Shown here one piece after another: positions 43,881 to 52,846 of a DNA stretch of 64,000 nucleotides (the stretch's first letter is position 1; every line of letters begins with the position of its first letter). Source of the stretch: an uncultured Bacteroidota bacterium (GTDB lineage Bacteria > Bacteroidota > Bacteroidia > Flavobacteriales > Schleiferiaceae); assembly GCA_913057235.1 (NCBI GenBank), contig CAJXNI010000001.1:166245-230244 (forward strand), written 5' to 3'. A program made the translations under genes and the position numbers. The notes under the pieces were generated by a model that saw only the letters and a list, made by a program, of their open reading frames with translations, searched no databases and was not told where the DNA came from.

Positions 43881-44174
43881 CTAGTTTTTGCTAGGGCCAA
43901 GATAGGCCATCATGTCATCTACATATTTCGCAAAAGCCTCCCGGCCTTGCTCCGTAAGCTGGCAGGTTGTAACCGGATAGCTTTTGCCAAAACTTTTAGT
44001 GACCTGCACATAATCAGCATCTTTTAATTTATTCAGCTGTACTGAAATATTACCACGCGATGCCTTAGTTTGCTCTAACAAATAATTAAAGTCAGCACTT
44101 TCTACCTGTGCCAAAAGGGTTACAATTTGCAAACGCAACTGAGAGTGTAGTAAGGGGTCTAACTTAGGCAGCAT
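43881..44174 (-). CDS. Winged-helix transcriptional regulator
   Basis: The 97-residue protein consists of one winged helix: HSQLRLQIVTLLAQVESADF, then the recognition helix KASRGNISVQLNKLKDADYV and a wing ending YPVTTCQLTEQGREAF. It is of the small MarR/HTH_34-type DNA-binding class and would act as a dimer. It has no sensing domain, so its signal may come from one of the membrane proteins encoded on either side. Its 5' end overlaps the upstream membrane-protein gene by 11 nt. Two palindromes cover the operon promoter, a likely autoregulatory site. Confidence 0.85.
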   Translation of the reverse strand: MLPKLDPLLHSQLRLQIVTLLAQVESADFNYLLEQTKASRGNISVQLNKLKDADYVQVTKSFGKSYPVTTCQLTEQGREAFAKYVDDMMAYLGPSKN

Positions 44175-44760
44175 TCTTAAAACGACTTTGAATTAAGTGC
44201 CCGGGAATGATGTAACTCACCAGAATGCTAGCAGCCAAAAGAATAAGCGAAGTTTCAAAACCGCTGAAAAACTGAGGAGCCAAAGCGGGTAATAGGGCTA
44301 AGACAAAGCTTAATATACCTCCAAAATATAGCGGCTTAAACTTTAAAATCCTGCCTGAAGTGAAGGTGCCAAATCCAATAAGCCCTATAATAAATAAGTA
44401 GCCGTGTGCCCAGCCTACCAAAGTAGCGCTCAGTAGTATGATCAAAAAAATAAAGAGACCAAAGCCAGACCAAACGGTCACTAGTGAATAGTCTGTATAG
44501 GTGGTGTAAGCTTGCTTACCGCGATTTTTTAGACCTAAGAAGAAGTCAACTATGGCCCTAAGGGGCATTAAAATAGGCCGCACCCACCAATGTGCGGGAG
44601 AGTTCACCTGTAAGAGCCCCCATTCTATGGCAGCAGCCAGAAAAACGGCCCAACCCCATAGTAAATATTGCCCGGCACTGCTCTGAAGATTTTGCTTGGG
44701 TTGCCCAAGCATACGGGCAATAACTTGTAAGCTTTGTTTTCCATCAAAAGAAGTATCCAT
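44164..44760 (-). CDS. Multi-pass membrane protein of regulator operon
   Basis: The 198-residue protein has a short cytoplasmic start (MDTSFDGKQSLQVIARMLGQ) and about five to six hydrophobic segments from residue 30 on. It ends with the basic tail IQSRFKNAA. No family is recognised. It is the first gene of the operon whose promoter carries the palindromes, and it overlaps the regulator gene. A role as sensor or transported-signal partner of the regulator is possible but only inferred. Confidence 0.75.
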   Translation of the reverse strand: MDTSFDGKQSLQVIARMLGQPKQNLQSSAGQYLLWGWAVFLAAAIEWGLLQVNSPAHWWVRPILMPLRAIVDFFLGLKNRGKQAYTTYTDYSLVTVWSGFGLFIFLIILLSATLVGWAHGYLFIIGLIGFGTFTSGRILKFKPLYFGGILSFVLALLPALAPQFFSGFETSLILLAASILVSYIIPGHLIQSRFKNAA

Positions 44761-44768
44761 AACAATTG

Positions 44769-44791
44769 TATTTGTGATACGCTCACAAATA
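44769..44791. promoter_or_regulatory. Palindromic operator 1 (over -7 box)
   Basis: TATTTGTGA (44769-44777) and TCACAAATA (44783-44791) are exact inverted repeats with a 5-nt spacer. The palindrome overlaps most of the -7 box at 44786-44793 and the expected transcription start. A dimeric winged-helix regulator bound here would block initiation. Confidence 0.75.
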
Positions 44792-44817
44792 TAAAACTAG
44801 TTTACTTTATAAACAAG
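44786..44817 (-). promoter_or_regulatory. Promoter of the 44760 operon (-33 and -7)
   Basis: On the minus strand CTTG (44817-44814) is followed after exactly 20 nt by TATATTTG (44793-44786). This fits the Bacteroidota TTTG-N20-TAnnTTTG promoter in spacing and -7 sequence, with one mismatch in the -33 element. It is the best-supported full promoter in the window. Confidence 0.75.
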
Positions 44818-44819
44818 TT
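44795..44819. promoter_or_regulatory. Palindromic operator 2 (over -33 box)
   Basis: AACTAGTTTA (44795-44804) and TAAACAAGTT (44810-44819) are inverted repeats at 9 of 10 positions with a 5-nt spacer. It covers the -33 element. Its centre is 27 bp from that of operator 1, about 2.6 helical turns. Confidence 0.6.
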
Positions 44820-44823
44820 TACA

Positions 44824-46656
44824 TTAAAATTTATCCTCCGGTTTAAACTGGGTTTCATACAAATTGAAGTAAAAGCCTTTAAGCGCCATTAATTCTTGAT
44901 GTGTACCCTGTTCCACCACCTCACCTTTGTCTAATACTAAAATGTTATCGGCTTTTTGTATTGTGGCTAAGCGGTGAGCAATAATAATAGAGGTACGGCC
45001 TTCAGTTAACTTATCAATGGCGTTTTGAATTTCCATCTCGCTGGCCGTATCAATAGAACTAGTTGCTTCATCTAGCACCAACACAGAGGGATTGGAGACG
45101 TAGGCTCTAAGAAAAGCCAACAATTGGCGCTGCCCTACAGAAAGCATATTGCCGCGCTCCTGCACATTGTAATCATACTGATCTGGCAAAGATTCAATAA
45201 AGTCATTCACCCCTATAAACTCAGCTGCCTCAGCTACTTGTGAGCGGTCTATGTCTTTATTGAGTGTAATATTATTGTAGATAGAGTCAGAGAATAGAAA
45301 CACGTCTTGGAGCACCACGGCCAAATGAGAACGAAGATTCTCCAGCTTAAGATCTTTGATATTAACGCCATCCAAATAAATGGCTCCGTCCCAAATTTCA
45401 TAAAAACGGTTAAGCAAATTAATAATGGTGCTTTTTCCTGCACCAGTGGCGCCAACAATAGCCAGGGTTTGGCCAGGTTCAGCCTTAAAGCTTACTTTTT
45501 TAAGAATGGTTTCATCTTCTTTGTATCCAAACACCACATCCTTAAATTCAATTGCCCCTTTTACCGTTTCAATTTCTTGGTTGCCGCTGTTGCTAATATG
45601 CTCTTTGGTTTCTAAAATTTTGAAAACTCTCTCGCTGGCTACCATGCCCATTTGCAGGGTGTTAAAGCGGTCGGCTAGTTGCCTCAAGGGGCGAAAAAGC
45701 ATATTGATGAAAATAATAATGGCCGTAATTTCCCCTAAGGTAATTTGCCGCATTTCATTGGTTACTTCCCAACCCATAGTTTGGTAAAGCAGAAGTTCAA
45801 GAGACAGCTTCTCCCCTACTTCAGCTGCTTGAAGCCCCCCGTACCAAACCACCAGCCCGATACTTACCGCACTCATAATTTCAATAACCGGGAGAAAAAT
45901 GGAAAAATACCAAATAGACCGAATGTTCGCTTGACGGTGGCGATTGTTGATATCCTGAAACTCTTTGTATTCGGCATCTTCACGGTTAAAGATTTGTACA
46001 ATTTTCATTCCGCTAATGTGTTCTTGTACAAAGGCATTTAAGGCTGAAACCTGTGACCGCACCTCTTGAAAAGCTGATTTGATGCGCAATTGAAAAAGAC
46101 GGGTGGCGTAGTACAAAACCGGCACAACAGATAATGCTATTAAAACCAATGCATAATCAAAAAAGTAAAACATGGCACCTACCATCACCACAATTTTGAG
46201 CAAATCACTGAAGATGGTAAGAATACCCTGCGCAAAAATATCGGCAATGGTTTCAATATCACTTACCGCACGGGTTACCAAGGTGCCAATAGCGGTATTG
46301 TCAAAATATTTCAGTTTAAACGAAAGAATGTGCTCATACAACTGAATACGTAGGTCTCTAATTATGCTTTGCCCCAAGAAATTAGCAGAATAAATAAAAA
46401 CAAACTGCACCAAAGCTTCTATCAACAGCAATCCTCCCAAAAGCAAGGTGAAATTCAATAGCATTTCTGCATTGGGCGAGATAATGAAATTATCTATCAC
46501 ATATTGAATGACAAGTGGCCGGGCGGTGCTCAGCGCACTTAGTAAAATTGTAAGTACAAAGGCTGCGTAAAATACCAGGCGGTAGGGCCTTACGTACTTC
46601 AAAATTCTTGAAAGTAATTTCAAGTCAAAGGCCTTTCCGCTAACTGATTCTGCCAT
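44824..46656 (-). CDS. ABC exporter (permease-ATPase fusion)
   Basis: The 610-residue protein (ATG 46656; a TTG at 46680 is less likely) has a six-helix membrane domain (about 20-320) and an ATPase domain. Walker A is GATGAGKSTIINLL, the signature is MLSVGQRQLLAFLRAY, and Walker B is PSVLVLDEATSSIDTASEM, followed by the His-switch IIIAHRLATI. It is an MsbA/LmrA-type exporter, likely homodimeric or paired, moving lipids or drugs. The first codons overlap the truA end by 17 nt. Confidence 0.92.
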   Translation of the reverse strand: MAESVSGKAFDLKLLSRILKYVRPYRLVFYAAFVLTILLSALSTARPLVIQYVIDNFIISPNAEMLLNFTLLLGGLLLIEALVQFVFIYSANFLGQSIIRDLRIQLYEHILSFKLKYFDNTAIGTLVTRAVSDIETIADIFAQGILTIFSDLLKIVVMVGAMFYFFDYALVLIALSVVPVLYYATRLFQLRIKSAFQEVRSQVSALNAFVQEHISGMKIVQIFNREDAEYKEFQDINNRHRQANIRSIWYFSIFLPVIEIMSAVSIGLVVWYGGLQAAEVGEKLSLELLLYQTMGWEVTNEMRQITLGEITAIIIFINMLFRPLRQLADRFNTLQMGMVASERVFKILETKEHISNSGNQEIETVKGAIEFKDVVFGYKEDETILKKVSFKAEPGQTLAIVGATGAGKSTIINLLNRFYEIWDGAIYLDGVNIKDLKLENLRSHLAVVLQDVFLFSDSIYNNITLNKDIDRSQVAEAAEFIGVNDFIESLPDQYDYNVQERGNMLSVGQRQLLAFLRAYVSNPSVLVLDEATSSIDTASEMEIQNAIDKLTEGRTSIIIAHRLATIQKADNILVLDKGEVVEQGTHQELMALKGFYFNLYETQFKPEDKF

Positions 46657-47398
46657 TAAAAATTTCTTTGGGGTATTCAATTTTGGTTAAAAAAAGACCT
46701 TCTGCTGGTACAGAGTCACCAGCTTTGGTACGGTCTTTTGCTGCAATAATTTTCAGTACATCCTCGGGCTCCAATCGGCCACGACCAACTTCTAATAAAG
46801 TACCTACTATGGCCCGAACCATATTTCTTAAAAAACGATTGGCCGAGATATGGAAAACCCACCGATGGCCATCATGTTCCCAATAGGCTTTGGTAATAGT
46901 ACAAATATTCGTGTGGGTTTGGGTGCGGCTTTTGCTAAAGGCCGAATAATCCCGCTCGCCCATGAGTAGTTCGCTGGCGGCTTTCATTTTAGAGCCGTAA
47001 ATGGGATATCTAAGGTAAGCAGACTGCCCCCTTAAAAAAGGGTCTTTCTTTTGGTGTACATGATACTGATACGAGCGACTGATAGCATCAAAGCGCGCGT
47101 GCGCACTGGAAGCTACCGGCCAAAAATCATAGACCGCAATGTGCGGCCCCAGCATCTTGTTAAGTCGATTAAGCGCCAATGAAATATCCTCTATGGGCTT
47201 GGTCAAATCTAGGTGAGCCACCATTTCCCGGGCATGCACTCCGGTATCGGTGCGGCCCGCTCCAACCACATTAATGTCCTGCTGAAATAAAATACTCAAT
47301 TGCTTATTTAAGACCTCTTGTACGCTTAAGGCGTTGGGCTGAATTTGCCAGCCGTGATAAGGAGTTCCGTTATAAGCTAATTGGATAAAATAGCGCAA
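46640..47398 (-). CDS. truA: tRNA pseudouridine synthase A
   Basis: The enzyme makes pseudouridine at positions 38-40 of tRNA anticodon stems. It starts at TTG 47398, giving RYFIQLAYNGTPYHGWQIQP. An upstream frame extends to 47482 but crosses the -7 box at 47416-47423. The catalytic Asp lies in VGAGRTDTGVHAREM, and the family blocks SHARFDAISRSYQYHV and ISANRFLRNMVRAIVGTLLE are present. About 252 residues from TTG is the normal length. The ABC exporter starts inside its 3' end. Confidence 0.93.
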   Translation of the reverse strand: MRYFIQLAYNGTPYHGWQIQPNALSVQEVLNKQLSILFQQDINVVGAGRTDTGVHAREMVAHLDLTKPIEDISLALNRLNKMLGPHIAVYDFWPVASSAHARFDAISRSYQYHVHQKKDPFLRGQSAYLRYPIYGSKMKAASELLMGERDYSAFSKSRTQTHTNICTITKAYWEHDGHRWVFHISANRFLRNMVRAIVGTLLEVGRGRLEPEDVLKIIAAKDRTKAGDSVPAEGLFLTKIEYPKEIFNGRIS

Positions 47399-47415
47399 AA
47401 GCCGTTTATTTGCCA

Positions 47416-47423
47416 CAAAGGTA
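47416..47423 (-). promoter_or_regulatory. -7 promoter box for truA
   Basis: The minus strand reads TACCTTTG, an exact TAnnTTTG match, 17 nt before the TTG start of truA. Confidence 0.55.
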
Positions 47424-47441
47424 TTTAAAGGTGTTGTAACA

Positions 47442-47933
47442 TTGATTAAAGTAGCCCTATTAAGTGATACCCATGGCTTCATGGACGATCAGATCCTGGA
47501 CCTGTGCGCTGGTTCCAACGAAATTTGGCATGCAGGAGATATTGGTACCCCGGCGGTTACCGATGCGCTGGAAAAGGTTGCACCGGTTAGAGCCGTTTAT
47601 GGAAATATAGATGGGGCCTCCATTAGAAGTGTTTGGCCTTTACATCAGCGTTTTAAGGTAGAAAACTGTGACTTTTGGATCACTCATATTGGCGGCTACC
47701 CCAATCGCTATGACAGGCGTGTGCGCGATGCACTTTACAGCAAGCCCCCCCAATTTTTCATTTGTGGCCATAGCCACATCTTAAAAGTGATGCGTGATCA
47801 AAAACTTGGCCTGATGCACTTGAACCCTGGGGCTATTGGCAAGCAGGGTTTCCATAAAAAACGCACCCTTTTACGGTTTAAATTGGCCGAAGGACGCCTA
47901 TTTGAATTAGAAGTGGTGGAGCTTGAACGCTGA
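47442..47933 (+). CDS. YfcE-type metallophosphoesterase
   Basis: The 163-residue protein is a small calcineurin-like phosphoesterase of the YfcE/MJ0936 group. The metal ligands are visible in LLSDTHGF (D/H), HAGDIG, VYGNID, CGHSH and HLNPGAIG. It hydrolyses phosphodiesters; the natural substrate is unknown. The start is TTG at 47442. It diverges from truA with 43 nt between their starts. Confidence 0.9.
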   Translation: MIKVALLSDTHGFMDDQILDLCAGSNEIWHAGDIGTPAVTDALEKVAPVRAVYGNIDGASIRSVWPLHQRFKVENCDFWITHIGGYPNRYDRRVRDALYSKPPQFFICGHSHILKVMRDQKLGLMHLNPGAIGKQGFHKKRTLLRFKLAEGRLFELEVVELER

Positions 47934-47938
47934 AAACC

Positions 47939-48343
47939 TCAGCGTAACCTATCTGCACTGCGAATCAACAACTCATCACGCATGATGTGACGATTAGCCA
48001 GCGATAATAAAATAACGGCAATAATGGGAATGAAGACACCTAAACCTAAATTAGTAGGTTCCAAGTTGTAATTTTCATACCAGTAATACATTAAAAAGCC
48101 AAATACAGCAAAATTCAAAATGATATTAAAACGCCCGGCTACCACTTGCTGTCTGCGCTTACGGTATCTGAAAATGCTGAACAAAGAAATGAGGGTACTT
48201 AATATAAAGGCCGCTGTAAAAATGGGAAAGTGAAACAGGTCTAAGCTTTGCTTGGCGGTATTAAAGAAAGGTACCAACAAGGAGATAATTCCGGTAAACA
48301 TCGCGGCCAGAAGCAGATACACTGATTGTATTCTTTGAATCAT
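47939..48343 (-). CDS. DUF4293 membrane protein
   Basis: The 134-residue protein matches DUF4293, a Bacteroidota-specific four-helix membrane family. It has MIQRIQSVYLLLAAMFTGII at the start, a basic cytoplasmic loop FRYRKRRQQVVAGRFNI and a C-terminal ANRHIMRDELLIRSADRLR. Its function is unknown. It lies opposite rho, which starts 194 nt away on the plus strand. Confidence 0.88.
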   Translation of the reverse strand: MIQRIQSVYLLLAAMFTGIISLLVPFFNTAKQSLDLFHFPIFTAAFILSTLISLFSIFRYRKRRQQVVAGRFNIILNFAVFGFLMYYWYENYNLEPTNLGLGVFIPIIAVILLSLANRHIMRDELLIRSADRLR

Positions 48344-48537
48344 GCTGATTGAAATATTTGCGCAAAAATTGCAAAAAATACTAAGGTTTTAGGGTAGAAT
48401 TACATTAATTCGTATTATTGCCCAGCAACTCAGTTAGATGGTCTGCCAGCCAGGTCATAAAATCCATCAAGAGTTTTCTTTTTCTTAATACCATACGATT
48501 ACATTCCATATAAATTTTCAACAATCTACACTTTTTG

Positions 48538-50220
48538 ATGTACGATATCAATCAACTAAAGGCGCTTAAGCTACCTGAGCTTAAAGAAATTGCTGAAAAG
48601 CTAGAAATGAAGCGCTACAAATCCTTAAGCAAACCTGATTTAGTTTACCGAATTTTAGACCATCAAGCGGCTAATCCACAAGCTGTAAAGGAAACTAGCG
48701 CATCGGCCCCCGAGCCTAAACAAGAAAAGCCCAAAGAAGAGGCTACCAACGGCAAGCCGGCAGAGGCCAAAAATGCTGCTAGTTCCAGAGAAAGGAGTGA
48801 CAAGAACCACGAGGGCACAAAAACCCGCACCCGGGTGAAACGAAATCCTAACCCTAAAAATGAGGGAACAGAAGGTGCTAAGGCTGCTCAAAATGAGGCT
48901 AAAGACGGAACTAATAGCCGCGGGAAAACACCGCAAAAAGCGGCATCGCCTCAAGGCCAAACAAAGAATGGAGGGAACAACCACCACTCCAATCAAAACA
49001 ACAACGGTAATAACAGTCAAAACCGCTCTAATAGCGGGAACCATTCTTCTAACCAAAATAAAGGAAACCACCACCAACACCAGAAACGTAATAAAGAGTA
49101 TGAATTTGACGGGATTATTGTAAGTGAAGGCGTGTTGGAAATGATGCCTGATGGCTATGGATTTCTGCGCTCAAGTGATTACAACTACCTCAACTCACCC
49201 GATGATATTTATGTGTCGCAGTCTCAAATTAAGCTTTTTGGCTTGCGCACCGGTGATACGGTGAGAGGGCAAATTCGTCCGCCTAAAGAGGGTGAAAAAT
49301 ACTTTCCGCTGGTGAAAGTAGAAAACATTAACGGCCGCGCCCCTGATTGGATCAGAGATCGAGTAGCGTTTGAACACCTTACTCCCCTGTTTCCGCAGGA
49401 AAAATTTGAAATTACCGCCAGACGTTCTACCCTCAGCACACGAATCATTGATCTTTTCTCTCCTATTGGAAAAGGGCAGCGTGGACTAATTGTGGCGCAG
49501 CCTAAGACGGGTAAGACCACCTTGCTCAAAGAGGTGGCCAATGCCATAGCGGCCAACCACCCTGAGAGTTACATGATTATTTTATTGATTGATGAGCGCC
49601 CGGAAGAGGTTACGGATATGGCCCGCAGCGTAAATGCAGAAGTGGTGGCCAGTACCTTTGATGAGCCCGCTGATCGTCACGTGAAAGTGGCCAATATTGT
49701 GTTGGAAAAAGCCAAGCGCATGACCGAGTGTGGCCACGATGTAATTATTCTTCTAGACAGTATTACCCGCCTGGCCCGTGCTTACAACACCGTTTCACCC
49801 GCCTCTGGCAAGGTGCTTTCTGGTGGTGTAGATGCCAATGCCCTGCATAAGCCCAAGCGCTTTTTTGGAGCGGCCCGTAACATCGAAAACGGAGGTTCTC
49901 TCACCATTTTAGCCACCGCCTTAATTGACACCGGTTCTAAAATGGACGAGGTGATTTTTGAAGAATTCAAAGGTACCGGCAACATGGAAATGCAATTGGA
50001 CCGCAAAATTGCCAACCGTAGAATTTGGCCGGCTATTGACCTTATGAGTTCAGGCACCCGTAAAGAAGACATGCTTTTAGACAAAGACGTTTTACAACGG
50101 ATGTACATTTTACGCAGGCATCTGGCCGACATGAATCCTGTGGAAGCCATGGAGTTTTTACGCGACCGCATGATGCCCACGCAAGATAATGCCGAGTTTT
50201 TAATGAGTATGAACGGCTAG
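48538..50220 (+). CDS. rho: Transcription termination factor Rho with long disordered insert
   Basis: The 560-residue protein (ATG 48538) is the hexameric RNA helicase that ends transcription. The N-terminal Rho-N domain (1-40) contains [20 protein letters not shown]. It is followed by a disordered insert (about 42-186) rich in Asn, Gln, His, Ser, Lys and Glu. The RNA-binding domain has [20 protein letters not shown]. The motor domain has Walker A PKTGKTT at 322-328 and [15 protein letters not shown]. Such inserts are known in Bacteroidota Rho; that of Bacteroides thetaiotaomicron drives condensate formation. A strong terminator follows. Confidence 0.96.
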   Translation: MYDINQLKALKLPELKEIAEKLEMKRYKSLSKPDLVYRILDHQAANPQAVKETSASAPEPKQEKPKEEATNGKPAEAKNAASSRERSDKNHEGTKTRTRVKRNPNPKNEGTEGAKAAQNEAKDGTNSRGKTPQKAASPQGQTKNGGNNHHSNQNNNGNNSQNRSNSGNHSSNQNKGNHHQHQKRNKEYEFDGIIVSEGVLEMMPDGYGFLRSSDYNYLNSPDDIYVSQSQIKLFGLRTGDTVRGQIRPPKEGEKYFPLVKVENINGRAPDWIRDRVAFEHLTPLFPQEKFEITARRSTLSTRIIDLFSPIGKGQRGLIVAQPKTGKTTLLKEVANAIAANHPESYMIILLIDERPEEVTDMARSVNAEVVASTFDEPADRHVKVANIVLEKAKRMTECGHDVIILLDSITRLARAYNTVSPASGKVLSGGVDANALHKPKRFFGAARNIENGGSLTILATALIDTGSKMDEVIFEEFKGTGNMEMQLDRKIANRRIWPAIDLMSSGTRKEDMLLDKDVLQRMYILRRHLADMNPVEAMEFLRDRMMPTQDNAEFLMSMNG

Positions 50221-50242
50221 CGATTAGCCTAACCAGATCTTT

Positions 50243-50286
50243 AAATCCCGCTAAAGGCACAGAGCCCTTGAGCGGGATTTCTTTTT
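50243..50286 (+). terminator. Rho-independent terminator after rho
   Basis: AAATCCCGCT (50243-50252) pairs perfectly with AGCGGGATTT (50271-50280), with further inner AGGC/GCCC-type pairing, followed by CTTTTT. It lies 22 nt past the rho stop. Confidence 0.85.
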
Positions 50287-50325
50287 GCAATACCTTTAAT
50301 TAAGTTTAAAAGCTTATAATCTCCT

Positions 50326-50859
50326 ATGAATCCAAATTCCTATTGTGCCTACGTGGCCAAGCTGCCGGCAGGTGACCTAAACCGCGTTTACCACGATACG
50401 GAATACGGGTTTCCGCTAGAAAGTGACAACGCCCTTTTTGGTCGCCTGATATTGGAGATCAATCAAGCGGGACTTTCCTGGACCATAATCCTTAAAAAGA
50501 AACAAAATTTTAAAAAGGCGTACAGCCAGTTTAGTATTGAAAAGATTGCCAACTATCAAGATTCAGACATAGAGAGGCTTTTGCAAGATGCAGGGATCAT
50601 TCGCAATCGCTTAAAAATTAATGCCGCCATTTACAATGCGCAGCAAATTGTAAGACTTCAAGAAATTCACGGGAGTTTCAGGCAATGGCTAGAATCCCAC
50701 AAAGGTCTGGACAAGAAGGCTTGGGTGAAACTTTTTAAAAAGACCTTTAAGTTTACCGGAGGTGAAATTACCGGAGAGTTTTTAATGAGCACCGGCTACT
50801 TAACCGGTGCTCATGAAGAAGATTGCCCTGTTTATCAGTTACTTCAAAACAAAGCATAA
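50326..50859 (+). CDS. tag: DNA-3-methyladenine glycosylase I (Tag family)
   Basis: The 177-residue protein removes 3-methyladenine from DNA. The family marks are RVYHDTEYGFPLESDNALFG, LEINQAGLSWTIILKKKQNF with the conserved Glu, IIRNRLKINAAIYNAQQI, and the C-terminal zinc-binding GAHEEDCPVY. The N-terminal Cys of the zinc site is in YCAYV. It stands alone between the rho terminator and typA, convergent with typA. Confidence 0.92.
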   Translation: MNPNSYCAYVAKLPAGDLNRVYHDTEYGFPLESDNALFGRLILEINQAGLSWTIILKKKQNFKKAYSQFSIEKIANYQDSDIERLLQDAGIIRNRLKINAAIYNAQQIVRLQEIHGSFRQWLESHKGLDKKAWVKLFKKTFKFTGGEITGEFLMSTGYLTGAHEEDCPVYQLLQNKA

Positions 50860-50884
50860 AAACTATTGGAGTTGAGCGTTTTGA

Positions 50885-52681
50885 CTAAATCTTTTTACCG
50901 CGCTTTCGCTCTGTTTCTTTCAATAAAATTTTACGCAAGCGCAATGAGTTGGGGGTTACCTCTACAAACTCATCAGACTGAATGTACTCAAGGGCCTCTT
51001 CCAGTGAAAATTCTATATGCGGTGCAATGCGCATTTTGTCATCGGCCCCAGCCGAGCGCATATTAGAAAGCTTTTTGGTTTTAGTAACGTTTAGGGTTAA
51101 ATCACCCGCGCGGCTGTTTTCACCAATAACCTGACCTTCATAAATCTCCTGGTTAGGCGGAATGAAAAAGCGCCCACGATCTTGTAAATTGTTTAAAGAA
51201 TAAGGGATAGAGGTACCGGTTTCCATAGAAATTAAACTTCCATTTTGTCTGCCCGGTATTTCGCCCTTGTAGGGCTGAAACTCTTTAAAACGATGACTCA
51301 TGATGGCCTCACCAGCCGTGGCGGTTAAAAGGTAATTTCGTAAACCAATAATACCCCGTGAAGGAATCTCAAACTCCAAATGCATCTGATCGCCCTTAGG
51401 GACCATTTGAAGCATTTCGCCTTTGCGCTGGGTAATGGCCTCAATGGCCTTACCGCTTACCTCATCAGGTAAGTCAATAAAAAGGTCTTCTACCGGCTCA
51501 TGCTTGCGGCCGTCAATTTCTTTAATAATTACCTGCGGTTGGCCAATTTGCAGCTCGTACCCTTCTCTGCGCATGGTTTCAATTAAAACTGAAAGGTGTA
51601 GAACCCCACGGCCAAAAACGTTAAAAGTATCAGCCGAGTCGGTTTCTTCTACGCGCAGAGCCAGGTTTCTTTCCAGCTCCTTTTCCAAGCGCTCCTTAAT
51701 GTGCCTTGAGGTGACGTACTTCCCCTCTTTACCAAAAAATGGAGAATCATTAATGGTAAAGGTCATACTCATAGTAGGCTCATCAATTTTGATGGTAGGC
51801 AGGGCTTCCGGGTTTTCGGCATCAGCCACGGTATCGCCAATTTCAAAACCTTCTAAACCAGTAATGGCGCATATTTCACCGCTAGCCACTTCGTCTACCT
51901 TGCGTTTCTCAAAGCCTTCAAAAACAAAAAGCTCTTTAATGCGGGTTTTTACTTTGCTACCATCGCGCTTCATTAAATTTACCAGCATGTTGGCTTTTAG
52001 CTTTCCGCGATGCACCCTGCCAATGGCAATTCGGCCAATAAAAGAGCTGTAATCTAAACTGGTAACTAGGAGTTGCGGACTGCCCTCACGCTGGGCAGGA
52101 GCCGGAATTTGCTCAATAATGGTATCCAGTAAATAGGTAATATCTGTAGTAGGTTTCTTCCAATCAGGACCCATCCAACCTTGCTTGGCGCTACCGTAAA
52201 CGGTTTCAAAATCCAACTGATCTTCGGTTGCGTCCAAATTAAACATCAGGTCAAAAACCATTTCATGCACCTCTTCCGGAGTACAATTAGGCTTATCAAC
52301 TTTATTGATAACTACCACCACTTTTAGTCCTAACTCAATGGCCTTGCTCAACACAAAACGCGTTTGAGGCATGGGTCCTTCAAAGGCATCTACTAAAAGT
52401 ACCACGCCATCAGCCATGTTTAATACGCGTTCTACCTCTCCGCCAAAATCACTGTGACCAGGCGTATCCAAAATATTAATCTTGTGTTCTTTGTATTGAA
52501 CCGAGACGTTCTTGGCCAAAATGGTAATGCCCCGCTCCTTCTCCAAGTCGTTAGAGTCCATGATTAATTCACCGGGGCTTTCATGTTCGCCAAAAAGCTT
52601 ACCCGCTAAAAGCATTTTGTCTACCAGGGTGGTTTTACCGTGGTCTACGTGGGCAATAATGGCTATGTTTCGTAATTTCAT
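50885..52681 (-). CDS. typA: Translational GTPase TypA/BipA
   Basis: The 598-residue ribosome-associated GTPase acts in ribosome assembly at low temperature or stress. The GTPase motifs are IAIIAHVDHGKTTLVDKML, the switch RGITILAKNV, DTPGHSDFGGEV and NKVDKPN. The C-terminal half has EF-G-like domains III and V and a BipA-specific end. The start is the ATG at 52681; an upstream open stretch to 52753 lies across the -7 box. Length is normal for the family. Confidence 0.96.
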   Translation of the reverse strand: MKLRNIAIIAHVDHGKTTLVDKMLLAGKLFGEHESPGELIMDSNDLEKERGITILAKNVSVQYKEHKINILDTPGHSDFGGEVERVLNMADGVVLLVDAFEGPMPQTRFVLSKAIELGLKVVVVINKVDKPNCTPEEVHEMVFDLMFNLDATEDQLDFETVYGSAKQGWMGPDWKKPTTDITYLLDTIIEQIPAPAQREGSPQLLVTSLDYSSFIGRIAIGRVHRGKLKANMLVNLMKRDGSKVKTRIKELFVFEGFEKRKVDEVASGEICAITGLEGFEIGDTVADAENPEALPTIKIDEPTMSMTFTINDSPFFGKEGKYVTSRHIKERLEKELERNLALRVEETDSADTFNVFGRGVLHLSVLIETMRREGYELQIGQPQVIIKEIDGRKHEPVEDLFIDLPDEVSGKAIEAITQRKGEMLQMVPKGDQMHLEFEIPSRGIIGLRNYLLTATAGEAIMSHRFKEFQPYKGEIPGRQNGSLISMETGTSIPYSLNNLQDRGRFFIPPNQEIYEGQVIGENSRAGDLTLNVTKTKKLSNMRSAGADDKMRIAPHIEFSLEEALEYIQSDEFVEVTPNSLRLRKILLKETERKRGKKI

Positions 52682-52710
52682 AATGCGCGTAGCGTTTTCT
52701 AAAAAGTTGG

Positions 52711-52718
52711 CAAAGGTA
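52711..52718 (-). promoter_or_regulatory. -7 promoter box for typA
   Basis: The minus strand reads TACCTTTG, matching TAnnTTTG, 29 nt before the typA ATG. Confidence 0.55.
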
Positions 52719-52846
52719 GTTGAATACTTTGGGCTAAGTGTAGCTGTAACCACTTATTTTTCAAAGCTTTTCAGCGGATGATCAGCAGTTTATAGATTTA
52801 GTGCCATCGGGCTAAGACCCTTTAAAAACAAGGATTTCAAAGGAGG

